From assembly GCF_900115075.1 (NCBI RefSeq), contig NZ_FOVG01000008.1:1-64000 (forward strand): a DNA stretch of 64,000 nt, given 5' to 3'. The first letter of the stretch is position 1. Every line of letters begins with the position of its first letter. Source of the DNA: Candidatus Pantoea varia. GTDB taxonomy: Bacteria > Pseudomonadota > Gammaproteobacteria > Enterobacterales > Enterobacteriaceae. This document shows positions 53,410 through 63,782 of the stretch, piece by piece. The notes beneath the pieces are model-generated. The model was not told where the DNA came from, ran no database searches, and saw only the letters and a program-made list of their open reading frames with translations. A program made the translations under genes and the position numbers.

Positions 53410-54426
53410 TTAGCCAGTGCTGTTTTCGTCCTTCCTTGTTCGTCCCAGCAGGCTCAATGCTGCATCTCTCGCCGGCTTTTCGCAATACAGTACCTGATAA
53501 ATCTGCTCGGTAATCGGCATTTCTACGCCCAGACGAGCTGCCAATGCTTTGACTTCATTGGTGTTTCTGAAGCCTTCTACAACTTGTCCGATAATGCGTT
53601 GCGCGCTATCTACATCCTCGCCCTGGCCCAGCATCATGCCAAAACGACGGTTACGCGACTGATTATCGGTACAGGTCAGCACCAGATCGCCCAGGCCTGC
53701 CATCCCCATGAAGGTGGTGGGATCGGCACCCAGCGCTGCGCCTAAGCGGCTCATCTCTGCCAGACCACGGGTGATCAGTGCGGTCCGCGCATTCGCGCCA
53801 AAACCAATCCCGTCAGAGATCCCGGCACCGATAGCAATGACGTTTTTCACCGCACCGCCCAGCTGTACGCCGACGAAATCAGGGTTGTTATAAACGCGGA
53901 AGCTCTTACCACAGTGCAGCTTCTGCTGCAGGTCGTCAGCAAACCGGGCATCCGTTGCGGCCAGCGCGATGGCGGTCGGTAATCCGGCTGCCAGCTCTTT
54001 CGCAAAAGTCGGTCCGGAGATCACGGCCAGCGGAATAGCATCGCCGACAATTTCACGCGCTACATCCTGCAGCAGACGACCCGTCTCTTTTTCCAGCCCT
54101 TTAGTCGCCCAGACAATACGTGAGTCTGGTCGCAGATGAGGCTTAATCTGCTGCAGCACATCGCCAAAGACATGACTCGGCACCACGATTAATAAGTCGC
54201 GGCTGGCAGCAATGGCTTTGGTCAGATCAGGCTCAAGAGAAAGATTGTCGGGGAACGGGACATCAGGCAGAAAAGCGGTGTTGCAGCGGTCACTCTGAAG
54301 TTGCGCCAGATGCGCCGGGTTATGTCCCCACAACAGCACCGGGTGGCCGTTACGGGCCAGCGTAATCGCCAAAGCGGTGCCGTAGGAACCGGCACCGATG
54401 ACGCTAATCGAAGCGTGAGTTTCCAT
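53410..54426 (-). CDS. gpsA: Glycerol-3-phosphate dehydrogenase (NAD(P)+)
   Basis: GpsA makes sn-glycerol-3-phosphate for phospholipids. The 338-residue protein has the nucleotide motif [12 protein letters not shown] near 9 and the catalytic-lysine region [12 protein letters not shown] near 190. It begins at the last base of the secB stop codon (TGATG), so it is probably coupled to secB. Confidence 0.97.
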   Translation of the reverse strand: METHASISVIGAGSYGTALAITLARNGHPVLLWGHNPAHLAQLQSDRCNTAFLPDVPFPDNLSLEPDLTKAIAASRDLLIVVPSHVFGDVLQQIKPHLRPDSRIVWATKGLEKETGRLLQDVAREIVGDAIPLAVISGPTFAKELAAGLPTAIALAATDARFADDLQQKLHCGKSFRVYNNPDFVGVQLGGAVKNVIAIGAGISDGIGFGANARTALITRGLAEMSRLGAALGADPTTFMGMAGLGDLVLTCTDNQSRNRRFGMMLGQGEDVDSAQRIIGQVVEGFRNTNEVKALAARLGVEMPITEQIYQVLYCEKPARDAALSLLGRTRKDENSTG

Positions 54427-54896
54427 CAGGCATCCTGATGTGGTTCAGCACCTTCTTCACCCTGTTGCTGCTGCAGGTAGTTCATGAACAGCGCATCAAA
54501 GTTAACCGGTGCCAGGTTCAGCTGCGGGAAGGTACCACGGGATACCAGGCTGGTAATGCATTCGCGTGCGTACGGGAACAGAATGTTCGGGCAGTATGCA
54601 CCCAGGCAATGTGCCATCTGCGTTCCTTCAATACCGCTGATGGTGAAAATACCGGCCTGCTGAACTTCGCACAGGAAAGCCGTCTCTTCGCCCACAGTCG
54701 CGGTTACAGTCACACGAAGTACCACTTCGTAAACTTCGTCAGCCAGCTGAGAAGATGCAGTGTCCAGATCCAGTTTAACGTCCGGTTCCCACTCTTTCTG
54801 GAAAACCTGCGGTGCATTAGGCGCTTCAAAAGAGATGTCTTTGGTGAATACGCGCTGAATCTGGAATTGCATTTCGTTCGTGTTATGTTCTGACAT
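54426..54896 (-). CDS. secB: Protein-export chaperone SecB
   Basis: SecB holds preproteins unfolded for SecA. The 156-residue acidic protein is close to E. coli SecB, with [10 protein letters not shown] near 62 and the [19 protein letters not shown] segment near 96. It is downstream of grxC in a yibN-grxC-secB-gpsA series. Confidence 0.97.
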   Translation of the reverse strand: MSEHNTNEMQFQIQRVFTKDISFEAPNAPQVFQKEWEPDVKLDLDTASSQLADEVYEVVLRVTVTATVGEETAFLCEVQQAGIFTISGIEGTQMAHCLGAYCPNILFPYARECITSLVSRGTFPQLNLAPVNFDALFMNYLQQQQGEEGAEPHQDA

Positions 54897-54934
54897 GTGA
54901 CCAAATCCTATATATGAGATTGTCCGGCGTAAAA

Positions 54935-55189
54935 TTACGCCTGCAGTAAGGGATCTAAACCTTCGCGATTATCGAGTGCGAATAAGTCATCGCAGCCACC
55001 AATGTGCTGCGCATCAATAAAAATCTGAGGCACGGTGGTGCGGCCGCTACGCTTGATCATCTCTTCGCGTTTCGCCATGTCTCCATCGATGGGGATCTCC
55101 TGAAACGAGACGCCTTTTTGCGTTAACAGCGCCTTCGCCCGATGGCAGTAAGGACAGGTGGCCTTGGTATACATTTCAACATTTGCCAT
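54935..55189 (-). CDS. grxC: Glutaredoxin 3
   Basis: GrxC reduces disulfides with glutathione. The 84-residue product has the dithiol active site CPYC at 12-15 and the TVPQIF cis-proline and GGCDD motifs. It follows yibN by 19 bp. Confidence 0.97.
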   Translation of the reverse strand: MANVEMYTKATCPYCHRAKALLTQKGVSFQEIPIDGDMAKREEMIKRSGRTTVPQIFIDAQHIGGCDDLFALDNREGLDPLLQA

Positions 55190-55208
55190 GATCAGCTCCT
55201 CTGTAGGA

Positions 55209-55640
55209 TTATTTACCGCGAACTAATGGCAGATTTTCGCCGCTCCAGCCACTGATACCCTCTTTCAGCACTGAAACCTGCTCAAAGCCTGCAGCGCTGA
55301 GATGCGCAGCAGAATCACCCGCGCTTTGTCCGGTTGCACACACTACAATTATGGGCTGCGCTTTATGCTTTGCCAGTTCGTCGATGTTGCCTTTTTTAAT
55401 CTCAGCGGCTGCCACGTTCACAGCACCTGAAATATGCCCTCTGCGAAAATCATCGCGGGAACGCACGTCTACCACTACCGCGTCCTCTTTGTTAATCAGG
55501 CGGGTTGCTTCACCGCGACTGATCGTTTTTACCTTAGAGAACATTCCTTTAACGGTAGTCACAATCACAAGAACGAGTAAAACGACCCATGCCAGACTCA
55601 GGATGGGGTGATTGCTTGCAAACTGCATAATTTCTTGCAT
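55209..55640 (-). CDS. yibN: Membrane-anchored rhodanese-like protein YibN
   Basis: A 143-residue protein with one N-terminal transmembrane helix (about 12-30) and a rhodanese domain (about 40-138) with the active-site Cys in [10 protein letters not shown]. It matches E. coli YibN. The promoter region lies at 55641-55700. In E. coli gpmM lies between yibN and envC; here it does not. Confidence 0.94.
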   Translation of the reverse strand: MQEIMQFASNHPILSLAWVVLLVLVIVTTVKGMFSKVKTISRGEATRLINKEDAVVVDVRSRDDFRRGHISGAVNVAAAEIKKGNIDELAKHKAQPIIVVCATGQSAGDSAAHLSAAGFEQVSVLKEGISGWSGENLPLVRGK

Positions 55641-55892
55641 GAGGGGTAACGACTCCAGACCGGGCTAATAAGCTAAAACAAGGGTTCTGAGTATACCTGC
55701 GCCACTTCGCATGTACAGATGCTATGCGGCCAGAGTATCGATTTGTGCTTCATTTTCCAAAAAAAGTGGCTGAATAGCAAAAATGGCGTAAGGCTTAATG
55801 TATGTCATTGCGAAAGTGGACATAACTGGAAAAGCAAATGCCAGAGGGGAGCACTGGTAAGCGGCGGTTCATCGTGGAATAATCATTGGCCT

Positions 55893-57194
55893 ATGAAGGG
55901 AAAAACAACCGTTTCGCACACAAGGACCCGTCGCAACGGCGATAACCTGCCGTTGTTCATACACCTGTCCAGCCTCTCCCTTAGCCTGCTTTGTGCGGGG
56001 GCACTGTTATTGCCTGCCGCCGCCCAAAGTGCAGAAGACAGCAAATCTCAACTGCAGTCCATTCAGCAAAACATTGCTGATAAAGAGAAAAGCGTTAAAG
56101 CGCAGAAGGTGCAGCGCAGCAAATTACTCGATCAGCTGCAGAGCCAGGAAAAAATCATTGCTCAGGCAAGTCGTCAGCTGCGAGATACCCGCAATAGTCT
56201 CACCGCACTTAATGATGAGATGAAACAACTCGCCACCTCCATCGCCCGGCTTGAAAAACAGCAAACCCGCCAGGAAAACCTGCTTTCAGAGCAAATTGAT
56301 GCGGCGTTCCGTCAGGGCAAGCACAACGGTGTACAGCTCCTGATGGGCGGTGAAGAGAGCCAGCGCAGTGAGCGTATTCTGGCCTATTTCGGCTATCTGA
56401 ATGCTGCCCGCCAGAAAAGTATCGAATCGCTGCAAAAGACACGTCAGGATTTGGATCAGCAACGCGCCTCGCTGGAGCAGAAGCAACAGCAGCAGAAAGA
56501 GTTGTTAGCGCAGCAGCAGGGACAGCAGCAGAAGCTGCAACAGGCGAGCGAAGCGCGTAAAAAGACCCTGACCTCACTGGAAAGCGCGCTGGAAAAAGAT
56601 CAGGCCGATCTGGTCGAGATGCGTCAGAACGAAAGCCGTCTGCAGGATAAGATCGCCCGTGCGGAACGCGAGGCGCGCGAGCGCGCAGCCCGTGAAGCCC
56701 GTGAGGCGGAAAAAGTGCGTCAGCGTCAGGCGCAGGCGAAAGCCAAAGGCTCCAGCTATCAGCCAACCCAGACCGAGCGCGAACTGGTCGCCCGCACTGG
56801 TGGACTCGGGCGCGCGGGCGGACAGGCGTTGTGGCCGGTTCGCGGACGCATTGAACATCGCTTTGGCGAACAGCTGCAGGGTGAACTGCGCTGGAAAGGC
56901 CTGGTGATTGATGCGCGGGAAGGCACCGAGGTGAAAGCAATCGCCGATGGTCGTGTGCTGATGGCCGACTGGTTACAGGGCTATGGGCTGGTTGTGGTGC
57001 TGGAGCACGGTAAAGGCGATATGAGCCTGTATGGCTACAACCAAAGTGCGCTGGTGAGCGTGGGTACGCAGGTGAAGGCAGGACAGCCTATTGCACTGGT
57101 GGGCACCAGTGGTGGCCGTGGTACCCCGTCGCTCTATTTTGAAATCCGACGTCAGGGACAGGCCGTCAATCCACTGCCGTGGTTAGGAAGATAG
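55893..57194 (+). CDS. envC: Murein hydrolase activator EnvC
   Basis: EnvC activates the amidases AmiA and AmiB at the septum under FtsEX control. The 433-residue protein has a signal peptide (about 1-45), a long coiled coil (about 50-290) and a degenerate LytM domain (about 318-433) in which the usual HxxxD metal ligands are missing (HRFGEQLQGELRWKG), as in E. coli EnvC. The start at 55893 (MKGKTTVSH) is the best fit; its ribosome site is weak and the first 25 residues differ from E. coli. Confidence 0.93.
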   Translation: MKGKTTVSHTRTRRNGDNLPLFIHLSSLSLSLLCAGALLLPAAAQSAEDSKSQLQSIQQNIADKEKSVKAQKVQRSKLLDQLQSQEKIIAQASRQLRDTRNSLTALNDEMKQLATSIARLEKQQTRQENLLSEQIDAAFRQGKHNGVQLLMGGEESQRSERILAYFGYLNAARQKSIESLQKTRQDLDQQRASLEQKQQQQKELLAQQQGQQQKLQQASEARKKTLTSLESALEKDQADLVEMRQNESRLQDKIARAEREARERAAREAREAEKVRQRQAQAKAKGSSYQPTQTERELVARTGGLGRAGGQALWPVRGRIEHRFGEQLQGELRWKGLVIDAREGTEVKAIADGRVLMADWLQGYGLVVVLEHGKGDMSLYGYNQSALVSVGTQVKAGQPIALVGTSGGRGTPSLYFEIRRQGQAVNPLPWLGR

Positions 57195-57197
57195 GTT

Positions 57198-58100
57198 TTG
57201 CTGCAACTTCGAAAAATTCCCCTTCTATTGAGCGCCCTGCTGGTTAGCTATGCTGCACAGGCGGGCAAACTGGCCATTGTCATCGATGATGTCGGCTATC
57301 GCCCCGCCGAAGAGAACAAGGTCCTGCAGATGCCGCAGGCTATTTCAGTGGCGGTATTGCCCAACGCACCCCATGCCCGTGAAATGGCGACTAAAGCGCA
57401 TCAGGGGGGTCACGAAGTGTTGATCCATCTGCCCATGGCGCCGCTGAGCAAACAGCCGCTGGAAAAAGATACCTTAACGCCGGAGATGAGCAGCGAAGAG
57501 GTCTCCCGCATCATGCGCAATGCGGTTAACAACGTGCCTTATGCAGTGGGTCTGAACAACCATATGGGCAGCAGGATGACCTCAAGCCTGCCCGGCATGC
57601 AAAAAGTGATGCAGGCGCTGAACCACTACAATCTCTACTTTCTGGATAGCATGACCATCGCGAACAGTCAGGCTATCCCTGCCGCGCAGGGTACCCAGGT
57701 CAAAGTGTTAAAACGCCGGGTATTCCTTGATGACAGCCAGGATATTAACGCCATCCGCCAGCAGTTCAGTCGGGCGGTGAAACTGGCGCAGCGCGACGGT
57801 TACGCTATTGCCATTGGTCACCCCCACCCGACTACCGTGCGGGTACTGCAGCAGATGTTACCCACGCTGCCAGCCGACATTACGCTGGTTCGTCCCAGCC
57901 AGCTGCTGAACGAATCACTCCGCAGCGGCTCACAGACGCCTGTGACTCCGGCAAAACCGGTGCCTCCACGCTTCCAGCCTGCCGGCTTGTGTAAACCGAA
58001 ACAGCCGCTGGCGCCGGTTCCGGCCACCCGAGCCTTAACGGTAATAGGCGAAAGCGTGAATAACAGCCCGCTGTTTAAGACGCTAAAAAATCTGTTCTGA
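57198..58100 (+). CDS. yibQ: YibQ, divergent polysaccharide deacetylase
   Basis: A 300-residue periplasmic protein with a signal peptide (about 1-22), AIVIDDVGYRP near 26, VLIHLPMAPLSKQP near 74 and GHPHPTTV near 207, the signatures of the YibQ family. Function unknown. The reading frame opens with TTG at 57198, 3 bp after the envC stop codon, so translation is probably coupled. The C-terminal part after about residue 240 is not well conserved. Confidence 0.9.
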   Translation: MLQLRKIPLLLSALLVSYAAQAGKLAIVIDDVGYRPAEENKVLQMPQAISVAVLPNAPHAREMATKAHQGGHEVLIHLPMAPLSKQPLEKDTLTPEMSSEEVSRIMRNAVNNVPYAVGLNNHMGSRMTSSLPGMQKVMQALNHYNLYFLDSMTIANSQAIPAAQGTQVKVLKRRVFLDDSQDINAIRQQFSRAVKLAQRDGYAIAIGHPHPTTVRVLQQMLPTLPADITLVRPSQLLNESLRSGSQTPVTPAKPVPPRFQPAGLCKPKQPLAPVPATRALTVIGESVNNSPLFKTLKNLF

Positions 58101-58204
58101 ATTTGCGATGAATGCTAAGTCGTCGGCTAAGCATTCATTTATGTGCAGAAATTACTATAATCCTGGGTCGGGTAATAACGGGCTGTGCGGGAGCAGTGAT
58201 AGGG

Positions 58205-59434
58205 ATGACGATTAATAAACAAAAAATCCTGCTGCTGGATAACGGCAGAGAGTGGGGCGGCGGCACCAACAGTATGCTGGAGCTGTTGAAACGTATCGAT
58301 CGTCAAAAGTTTGATATCACCTGCTGCTTCTATCACAACTACAGCCGTGGGAACGATGAAACCATTGAAGCTACGCTGAATGCGCTGGCCATTCCGGTCT
58401 TTTTTATTCCTCAAATCAAACAGCCACGCTGGGCGAAATTCGTTAAAGAAGCCGCGCGGGCACTGCTGTTTTTCAATAAAAAGCTCCGGAAGCGCGCCAT
58501 CGATAAGATTGATACACACTGGCGCATTATCCCCAATGCCAGCAAAATCAATTCACTGCTGCAGTTGGGGAAGTTTGACACGCTCTATATGAATAACCAG
58601 CCCAGCACCAATGTGGAAGGTTATCTGGCGGCGCGCAGCCTGGACGTCGCGGTAGTGCAACACTGCCGGATCGATCCGGTTCTGGAACCGCGGCTGGTCA
58701 GCATGGTCAATCAGGACTGTCAGGCGGTCATTGCTGTGTCTCAGGGCGTGAATAACACCCTGCGAAGCCATGGTGTGGATGCGGAGCGTTGTTTTACCGT
58801 CAATAACGCCATCGATATTCACCAGTCCCTGCCCGACCGCCTTGACGTCCGCCAGCGCTTTAAACTCTCTCCGTCGACCTTTGTATTTGGCACGATCGGC
58901 TCGCTGATATTACGCAAATCTAATCACCATATTCTGCAGGCGCTGGGCCGCTTTAAACGCGCCAACCCCGATGCAGACTGGAGGATGGTGATTGTCGGGG
59001 CGGGTCCGGAACTTCAGCACCTGCTGCAACTCGCCACCGCTGAGAACATCCAGCATCACGTAGTCTTCACAGGCTTTCAGAACAATGCGCTCGATTACCT
59101 CACTGCCTTTGATACCTTTATTCTTGCCTCACGCAGTGAAGGTTTACCCAGGGTCGTGCTGGAAGCGATGCTGGTGAATACCGCCGTCGTAGGATCCCGC
59201 GTGGTCGGCACTGCCGAATTGATCAGTCATGACGAAACCGGGCTGCTGTTTGACTATGGCAACGTAGTGCAGCTAACCCAGCATCTGACCGCGCTGTGGC
59301 AGGATGCGGATTTACGTCAACGCCTGATCAATGCGGCAGCGAAACGCGTACGTGAACAGTACGCTATTGAAACCTACATCAGCGGCGTCGAGAATATTCT
59401 GCAAAGCGTCGTCAAAAAGAAACCTCATGCTTAA
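58205..59434 (+). CDS. Glycosyltransferase, GT4 family
   Basis: A 409-residue cytoplasmic glycosyltransferase of GT-B fold. The N-terminal domain contains NGREWGGGTNSMLELL; the C-terminal domain has FGTIGSLILRKSNHHILQAL near 220 and the GT4 donor motif LASRSEGLPRVVLEAM near 310. It probably adds a sugar to LPS core or another surface glycan; its substrate is unknown. The ATG at 58205 has a GGGAG site 10 bases upstream. It follows yibQ by about 105 bp and overlaps the next gene by 8 bp. E. coli has waaH at this point, a different gene. Confidence 0.87.
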   Translation: MTINKQKILLLDNGREWGGGTNSMLELLKRIDRQKFDITCCFYHNYSRGNDETIEATLNALAIPVFFIPQIKQPRWAKFVKEAARALLFFNKKLRKRAIDKIDTHWRIIPNASKINSLLQLGKFDTLYMNNQPSTNVEGYLAARSLDVAVVQHCRIDPVLEPRLVSMVNQDCQAVIAVSQGVNNTLRSHGVDAERCFTVNNAIDIHQSLPDRLDVRQRFKLSPSTFVFGTIGSLILRKSNHHILQALGRFKRANPDADWRMVIVGAGPELQHLLQLATAENIQHHVVFTGFQNNALDYLTAFDTFILASRSEGLPRVVLEAMLVNTAVVGSRVVGTAELISHDETGLLFDYGNVVQLTQHLTALWQDADLRQRLINAAAKRVREQYAIETYISGVENILQSVVKKKPHA

Positions 59435-60332
59435 TTTTTTAAATCCCCGTTACCGCCACATCAGAGCACGCCATAACCTGCCTTATTCGCATCAGGAGGT
59501 TCAGGGCACTGTTCCGGTCACCTCTGTCGTGATCCCCTGCACCGGCGCGGACTATATCGAAGAAGCCCTGCTCAGTGCCGATTTTGCGGCGCGCTTTGCG
59601 ACGGAGGCAGAAGAGATCGTGATTGTCAGCGATCAGCCCGCTCACGCCTTTGGCAGCCTGCCAGTGAAAACCCGCGTGGCAACGCTGGATGTCCCGCACA
59701 GGGAAGAGAGCTATCGCTACAAGCAGATCTATCGCAGCCGTTTGATCAAATTGCAGGCGCCCCTGCAGGCAAAAGGCGACGGCATTCTGATGATCGATTC
59801 CGACCTCAATCTGCTGAAGATGCCGGCGATCATGATGAAGCCAGGCCATCTCTACTCCAGCTTCCGTCAGGGGAAAATGATTGCCAAGCTGGACGGTGCA
59901 CCGGAAGAGGCGATTCCCGCTTACTACCCGCACAGCATTCGTCCCTACCTGGCAGACCACGTTAATGGCGCTTACCTGGCTGCCACGCGTGAGGTCTGGC
60001 AGCGCATTTCGCCGCTGTGGCTGACGCTGTTTAATGATACCTGGAATTTGATGAACGACAGCCAGCCGCCTACTGACCAGCTGCCGCTCGCGGTGTTGCT
60101 GGACATGCTGGATATCAAAACCGTCAATCTGGGGGAGTGGGCTAACTGGCCGGTCTCAAAGAAAATCGGCGATCAGTCGGCGGTGATCCCGTCTGACGTG
60201 GTGGGCGCGCATGGTGGATTCCCGTTGTCGGAATGGCAAAAATACCTGGCCGACCCGCAACAGCCGCTTAACTTCAAAGGCCAGGAGTACACGCGCAAAG
60301 TGCGCTACCTGACCGACGAAGAGAAGAAGTAA
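59427..60332 (+). CDS. Putative glycosyltransferase with DxD motif
   Basis: A 301-residue protein with an N-terminal VTSVVIPCTGADYIEEAL segment and an aspartate triad LMIDSDLNLL near 123, the DxD-like metal site of GT-A fold transferases, then NGAYLAATREVW near 181. I do not recognise the exact family. It overlaps the upstream GT4 gene (ATG inside its 3' end), so the two probably form one cassette acting on the same glycan. Confidence 0.72.
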   Translation: MLNFLNPRYRHIRARHNLPYSHQEVQGTVPVTSVVIPCTGADYIEEALLSADFAARFATEAEEIVIVSDQPAHAFGSLPVKTRVATLDVPHREESYRYKQIYRSRLIKLQAPLQAKGDGILMIDSDLNLLKMPAIMMKPGHLYSSFRQGKMIAKLDGAPEEAIPAYYPHSIRPYLADHVNGAYLAATREVWQRISPLWLTLFNDTWNLMNDSQPPTDQLPLAVLLDMLDIKTVNLGEWANWPVSKKIGDQSAVIPSDVVGAHGGFPLSEWQKYLADPQQPLNFKGQEYTRKVRYLTDEEKK

Positions 60333-60343
60333 AGCTCATCAGG

Positions 60344-60361
60344 CGGCCGCCCCTGCGGCCG
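60344..60361. terminator. Hairpin between the glycosyltransferase pair and tdh
   Basis: A perfect 7-bp stem CGGCCGC/GCGGCCG with a 4-base loop between convergent genes; the T-run is weak on both sides. Confidence 0.6.
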
Positions 60362-60366
60362 TTAAT

Positions 60367-61395
60367 TTAATCCCAGCTCAGTATGACTTTTCCCGAGCGT
60401 CCTGAACGCATCTCATCAAAGCCCTGCTGGAAATCGTCAATGCTATAGCGATGGGTGATTACCGGCGTTAAATCGAGGCCGGACTGAATCAGCGCCGCCA
60501 TTTTGTACCAGGTTTCGAACATCTCACGGCCATAGATCCCCTTGATGAAAAGCCCCTTGAAGATCACCTGGTTCCAGTCGATCGCCATTTCACCCGGCGG
60601 GATACCCAGCAGTGCGATGCGCCCACCGTGATTCATCACCTCCAGCAGGCTACGAAACGCAGGAGGCGCGCCCGACATCTCCAGCCCGACATCAAATCCC
60701 TCCGTCATGCCCAGCGAATGCATCACTTCCCGCAGATCCTCATTCGCCACATTGACCGCGCGCGTGACGCCCATTTTCCGCGCCAGTGCCAGCCGGTACT
60801 CGTTGATGTCAGTGATCACGACGTTACGTGCACCGACGTGGCGACAGACCGCAGCAGCCATGATGCCAATAGGACCTGCGCCAGAGATCAGCACATCCTC
60901 GCCGACCAGGTCGAACGAAAGTGCGGTATGCACTGCGTTACCGAACGGGTCAAAGATTGCTGCCAGATCATCAGAAATGTTGTCGGGAATTTTGAATGCA
61001 TTAAAGGCCGGGATAACCAGATACTCCGCGAAGCAGCCCTGACGGTTGACTCCCACGCCCATCGTGTTGCGGCATAAATGCGTGCGCCCGGCGCGGCAGT
61101 TGCGACAGTGTCCGCAGGTGATATGCCCTTCACCGGAGACCCGATCACCAATCGTAAAGCCTTTCACTTCCTGTCCTGTCGCAGCCACTTCACCCACATA
61201 TTCATGACCGACAATCATCGGCACCGGAATCGTTTTACGCGACCAGTCATCCCAGTTGTAAATATGGACATCGGTGCCGCAGATGGCGGTTTTACGAATC
61301 TTAATCAGCAGATCGTTGTGACCCGGCTCAGGAATCGGCGCATCGGTCACCATCCAGATGCCCTCTTCCTTCTTCAGTTTGGCGAGTGCTTTCAT
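60367..61395 (-). CDS. tdh: L-threonine 3-dehydrogenase
   Basis: Tdh oxidises threonine to 2-amino-3-ketobutyrate with NAD+. The 341-residue zinc enzyme has the catalytic Cys39 in [16 protein letters not shown] near 65, a structural-zinc cysteine cluster ([14 protein letters not shown]) and Rossmann [10 protein letters not shown] near 175. It lies 10 bp after kbl. The start at 61395 (MKALAKLKK) is the conserved one. Confidence 0.97.
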   Translation of the reverse strand: MKALAKLKKEEGIWMVTDAPIPEPGHNDLLIKIRKTAICGTDVHIYNWDDWSRKTIPVPMIVGHEYVGEVAATGQEVKGFTIGDRVSGEGHITCGHCRNCRAGRTHLCRNTMGVGVNRQGCFAEYLVIPAFNAFKIPDNISDDLAAIFDPFGNAVHTALSFDLVGEDVLISGAGPIGIMAAAVCRHVGARNVVITDINEYRLALARKMGVTRAVNVANEDLREVMHSLGMTEGFDVGLEMSGAPPAFRSLLEVMNHGGRIALLGIPPGEMAIDWNQVIFKGLFIKGIYGREMFETWYKMAALIQSGLDLTPVITHRYSIDDFQQGFDEMRSGRSGKVILSWD

Positions 61396-61405
61396 GACGG
61401 ACTCC

Positions 61406-62602
61406 TCAGGCGATGACGCCCAATTGTTTGCCGATGCGGGTAAAGGCCGCCACCGCACGTTCCAGCTGTTGCTGGGTGTGCGCCGCAGAGATTTGGGTGC
61501 GAATGCGTGCCTGACCTTTGGGCACCACCGGGTAGAAGAAGCCGGTCACGTAGATGCCTTCCTGTTGCAGCAGGCGGGCAAACTCCTGGGCTACGCTGGC
61601 TTCACCCAGCATCACCGGGATAATGGCGTGATCGGCACCGGCCAGCGTAAAGCCCGCCGCTGTCATCTGCTCCCGGAAATAACGGGCGTTGTCCCACAGA
61701 CGCTGACGCAGGCCGTCACCTTCACTGAGCAGATCCAGCACCCGCAGCGAGGCGGCAACAATGGCCGGAGCCAGCGAGTTAGAGAACAGATAGGGACGGG
61801 AGCGCTGACGCAGCCACTCCACCACTTCGGCCTTTGCTGCGGTGTAGCCACCGGATGCGCCGCCGAGCGCTTTACCCAGCGTGCCGGTAATGATGTCGAC
61901 CCGACCCATGACGTCACAGTATTCATGCGTTCCGCGTCCGGCGTTTCCGACAAAGCCCACCGCATGGGAATCATCCACCATCACCAGCGCGGAGAACTCA
62001 TCGGCCAGATCGCAGATGGCGGGCAGATTCGCAATCACCCCATCCATTGAGAAGACGCCATCAGTGGCAATCAGAATATGACGAGCGCCTTTTTCGCGCG
62101 CTTCCAGCAGACAGGCCCGCAGCTCCGCCATGTCATTATTGGCGTAGCGATACCGCTGCGCTTTGCACAGCCGGACGCCGTCGATAATGGAGGCATGATT
62201 CAGCGCATCCGAGATAACCGCATCCTGCGCATCGAGCAGCGTTTCAAACAGCCCGCCGTTGGCATCGAAACAGGAGGAGTAGAGAATGGCATCTTCCATA
62301 CCGAGGAACTCTGCCAGCCGCTTTTCCAGCTGCTTATGGCTATCCTGCGTGCCGCAGATAAAGCGCACCGACGCCATGCCAAAACCATGCGAATCCATCC
62401 CCTCTTTCGCCGCTTTAATCAGCGCCGGATGGTTCGCCAGACCTAAATAGTTATTGGCGCAGAAGTTAATCACCGCCGGATCGCCACCAACCACGATCTC
62501 CGTCTGCTGGGCAGAGGTGATGATTCGCTCCTGTTTAAACAGTCCTTCCTGACGTGCATCATCAAGTTGCTGACGAAGTTGTTGATAAAATTGCGCAGGC
62601 AT
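61406..62602 (-). CDS. kbl: 2-amino-3-ketobutyrate CoA ligase
   Basis: Kbl splits 2-amino-3-ketobutyrate with CoA into glycine and acetyl-CoA, completing Tdh-dependent threonine catabolism. The 398 residues equal the E. coli length; the PLP lysine lies in [10 protein letters not shown] near 244. ATG 62602 has GGAG 7 bases upstream; ATG 62605 is an alternative. It forms an operon with tdh and diverges from hldD. Confidence 0.97.
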   Translation of the reverse strand: MPAQFYQQLRQQLDDARQEGLFKQERIITSAQQTEIVVGGDPAVINFCANNYLGLANHPALIKAAKEGMDSHGFGMASVRFICGTQDSHKQLEKRLAEFLGMEDAILYSSCFDANGGLFETLLDAQDAVISDALNHASIIDGVRLCKAQRYRYANNDMAELRACLLEAREKGARHILIATDGVFSMDGVIANLPAICDLADEFSALVMVDDSHAVGFVGNAGRGTHEYCDVMGRVDIITGTLGKALGGASGGYTAAKAEVVEWLRQRSRPYLFSNSLAPAIVAASLRVLDLLSEGDGLRQRLWDNARYFREQMTAAGFTLAGADHAIIPVMLGEASVAQEFARLLQQEGIYVTGFFYPVVPKGQARIRTQISAAHTQQQLERAVAAFTRIGKQLGVIA

Positions 62603-62790
62603 CATTGCTCTCCTCAGATGGCAAAAATCTGGCATATCTTACTGAACAGGCCGCTTCTTAACGATAAATCGCCCAACAGAATGTCATTTTTGCAGCATAG
62701 TTCACGCCGCAGGGATGTACGGACAAAGCGTTACAGAGTCATCTGGCTGTCTGCACCCTGATGAAATGTTATGATGTGAGGTATTCGTGT

Positions 62791-62809
62791 GTGAAACCTC
62801 CTGTTTCAC
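62791..62809 (+). other. Hairpin in the hldD leader
   Basis: GTGAAAC (62791-62797) and GTTTCAC (62803-62809) form a perfect 7-bp stem with a 5-base loop, ending about 24 bases before hldD. It has no T-run, so it is not an obvious terminator. Confidence 0.45.
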
Positions 62810-62832
62810 CCCACAACGTTGAAGGTAACAAC

Positions 62833-63765
62833 ATGATTATCGTAACTGGCGGCGCAGGAATGATTGGCAGCAACATCGTCAAAGCGCTGAACGATCGCGG
62901 TCACACCGACATTCTGGTGGTGGATAATCTGAAGGATGGCACCAAGTTTGCCAATTTAGTCGACCTGGATATTGTCGATTACATGGACAAAGAAGAGTTC
63001 CTGATGAGCGTAATGGCGGGCGATGATTTAGGCCCGATCGAAGCGGTATTCCATCAGGGCGCCTGCTCCTCCACCACCGAGTGGGACGGCAAGTACATGA
63101 TGGAGAACAACTATCAGTACTCCAAAGAGCTGCTGCACTTCTGTCTTGAGCGCGAGATCCCGTTCCTCTATGCCTCGTCCGCAGCGACCTACGGTGGACG
63201 CAACGAGAATTTCATTGAAGAGCGCCAGTATGAGCAGCCGCTGAATGTCTATGGCTACTCCAAAATGCTGTTCGACCACTACGTTCGTCAGATGCTGCCG
63301 GAAGCGAACTCGCCGGTGTGCGGCTTCCGCTATTTCAACGTCTACGGACCGCGTGAAGGCCACAAAGGCAGCATGGCCAGCGTTGCCTTCCATCTGAATA
63401 CGCAGATCAGCAACGATGAAAATCCAAAACTGTTTGAAGGTAGCGATGGCTTCAAGCGTGATTTCATCCACGTTGATGATGTGGCTGAAGTGAACCTGTG
63501 GTGCTGGGAAAATGGCATTTCCGGGATTTACAACTGTGGCACAGGCCGCGCCGAATCCTTCCAGGAAGTGGCTGATGCGGTACTGAAGTTCCATCAGAAA
63601 GGTCAGATCGAGTACATCCCGTTCCCGGAGAAACTCAAAGGACGCTATCAGGCTTATACCCAGGCCGATCTCACTAAGCTGCGTGCCGCTGGCTACGACA
63701 AACCATTTAAAACCGTGGCGCAAGGCGTCGCTGACTATATGGTCTGGCTGAACCGCAACGCATAA
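62833..63765 (+). CDS. hldD: ADP-L-glycero-D-manno-heptose 6-epimerase
   Basis: HldD (RfaD) makes the heptose donor for the LPS inner core. The 310-residue product equals the E. coli length, with the NADP-binding [10 protein letters not shown] near 5 and the catalytic YxxxK in YGYSKMLF near 140. It is the first gene of an LPS-core unit, with waaF starting 17 bp downstream. The start at 62833 follows GAAGG. Confidence 0.97.
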   Translation: MIIVTGGAGMIGSNIVKALNDRGHTDILVVDNLKDGTKFANLVDLDIVDYMDKEEFLMSVMAGDDLGPIEAVFHQGACSSTTEWDGKYMMENNYQYSKELLHFCLEREIPFLYASSAATYGGRNENFIEERQYEQPLNVYGYSKMLFDHYVRQMLPEANSPVCGFRYFNVYGPREGHKGSMASVAFHLNTQISNDENPKLFEGSDGFKRDFIHVDDVAEVNLWCWENGISGIYNCGTGRAESFQEVADAVLKFHQKGQIEYIPFPEKLKGRYQAYTQADLTKLRAAGYDKPFKTVAQGVADYMVWLNRNA

Positions 63766-63782
63766 AGGAAGCTGCTCCGGCG

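Noticed and set aside
56209..56940. 243-residue frame opposite envC
   Set aside because: Arg/Pro/Ala-rich antisense shadow of the GC-rich coiled-coil region.
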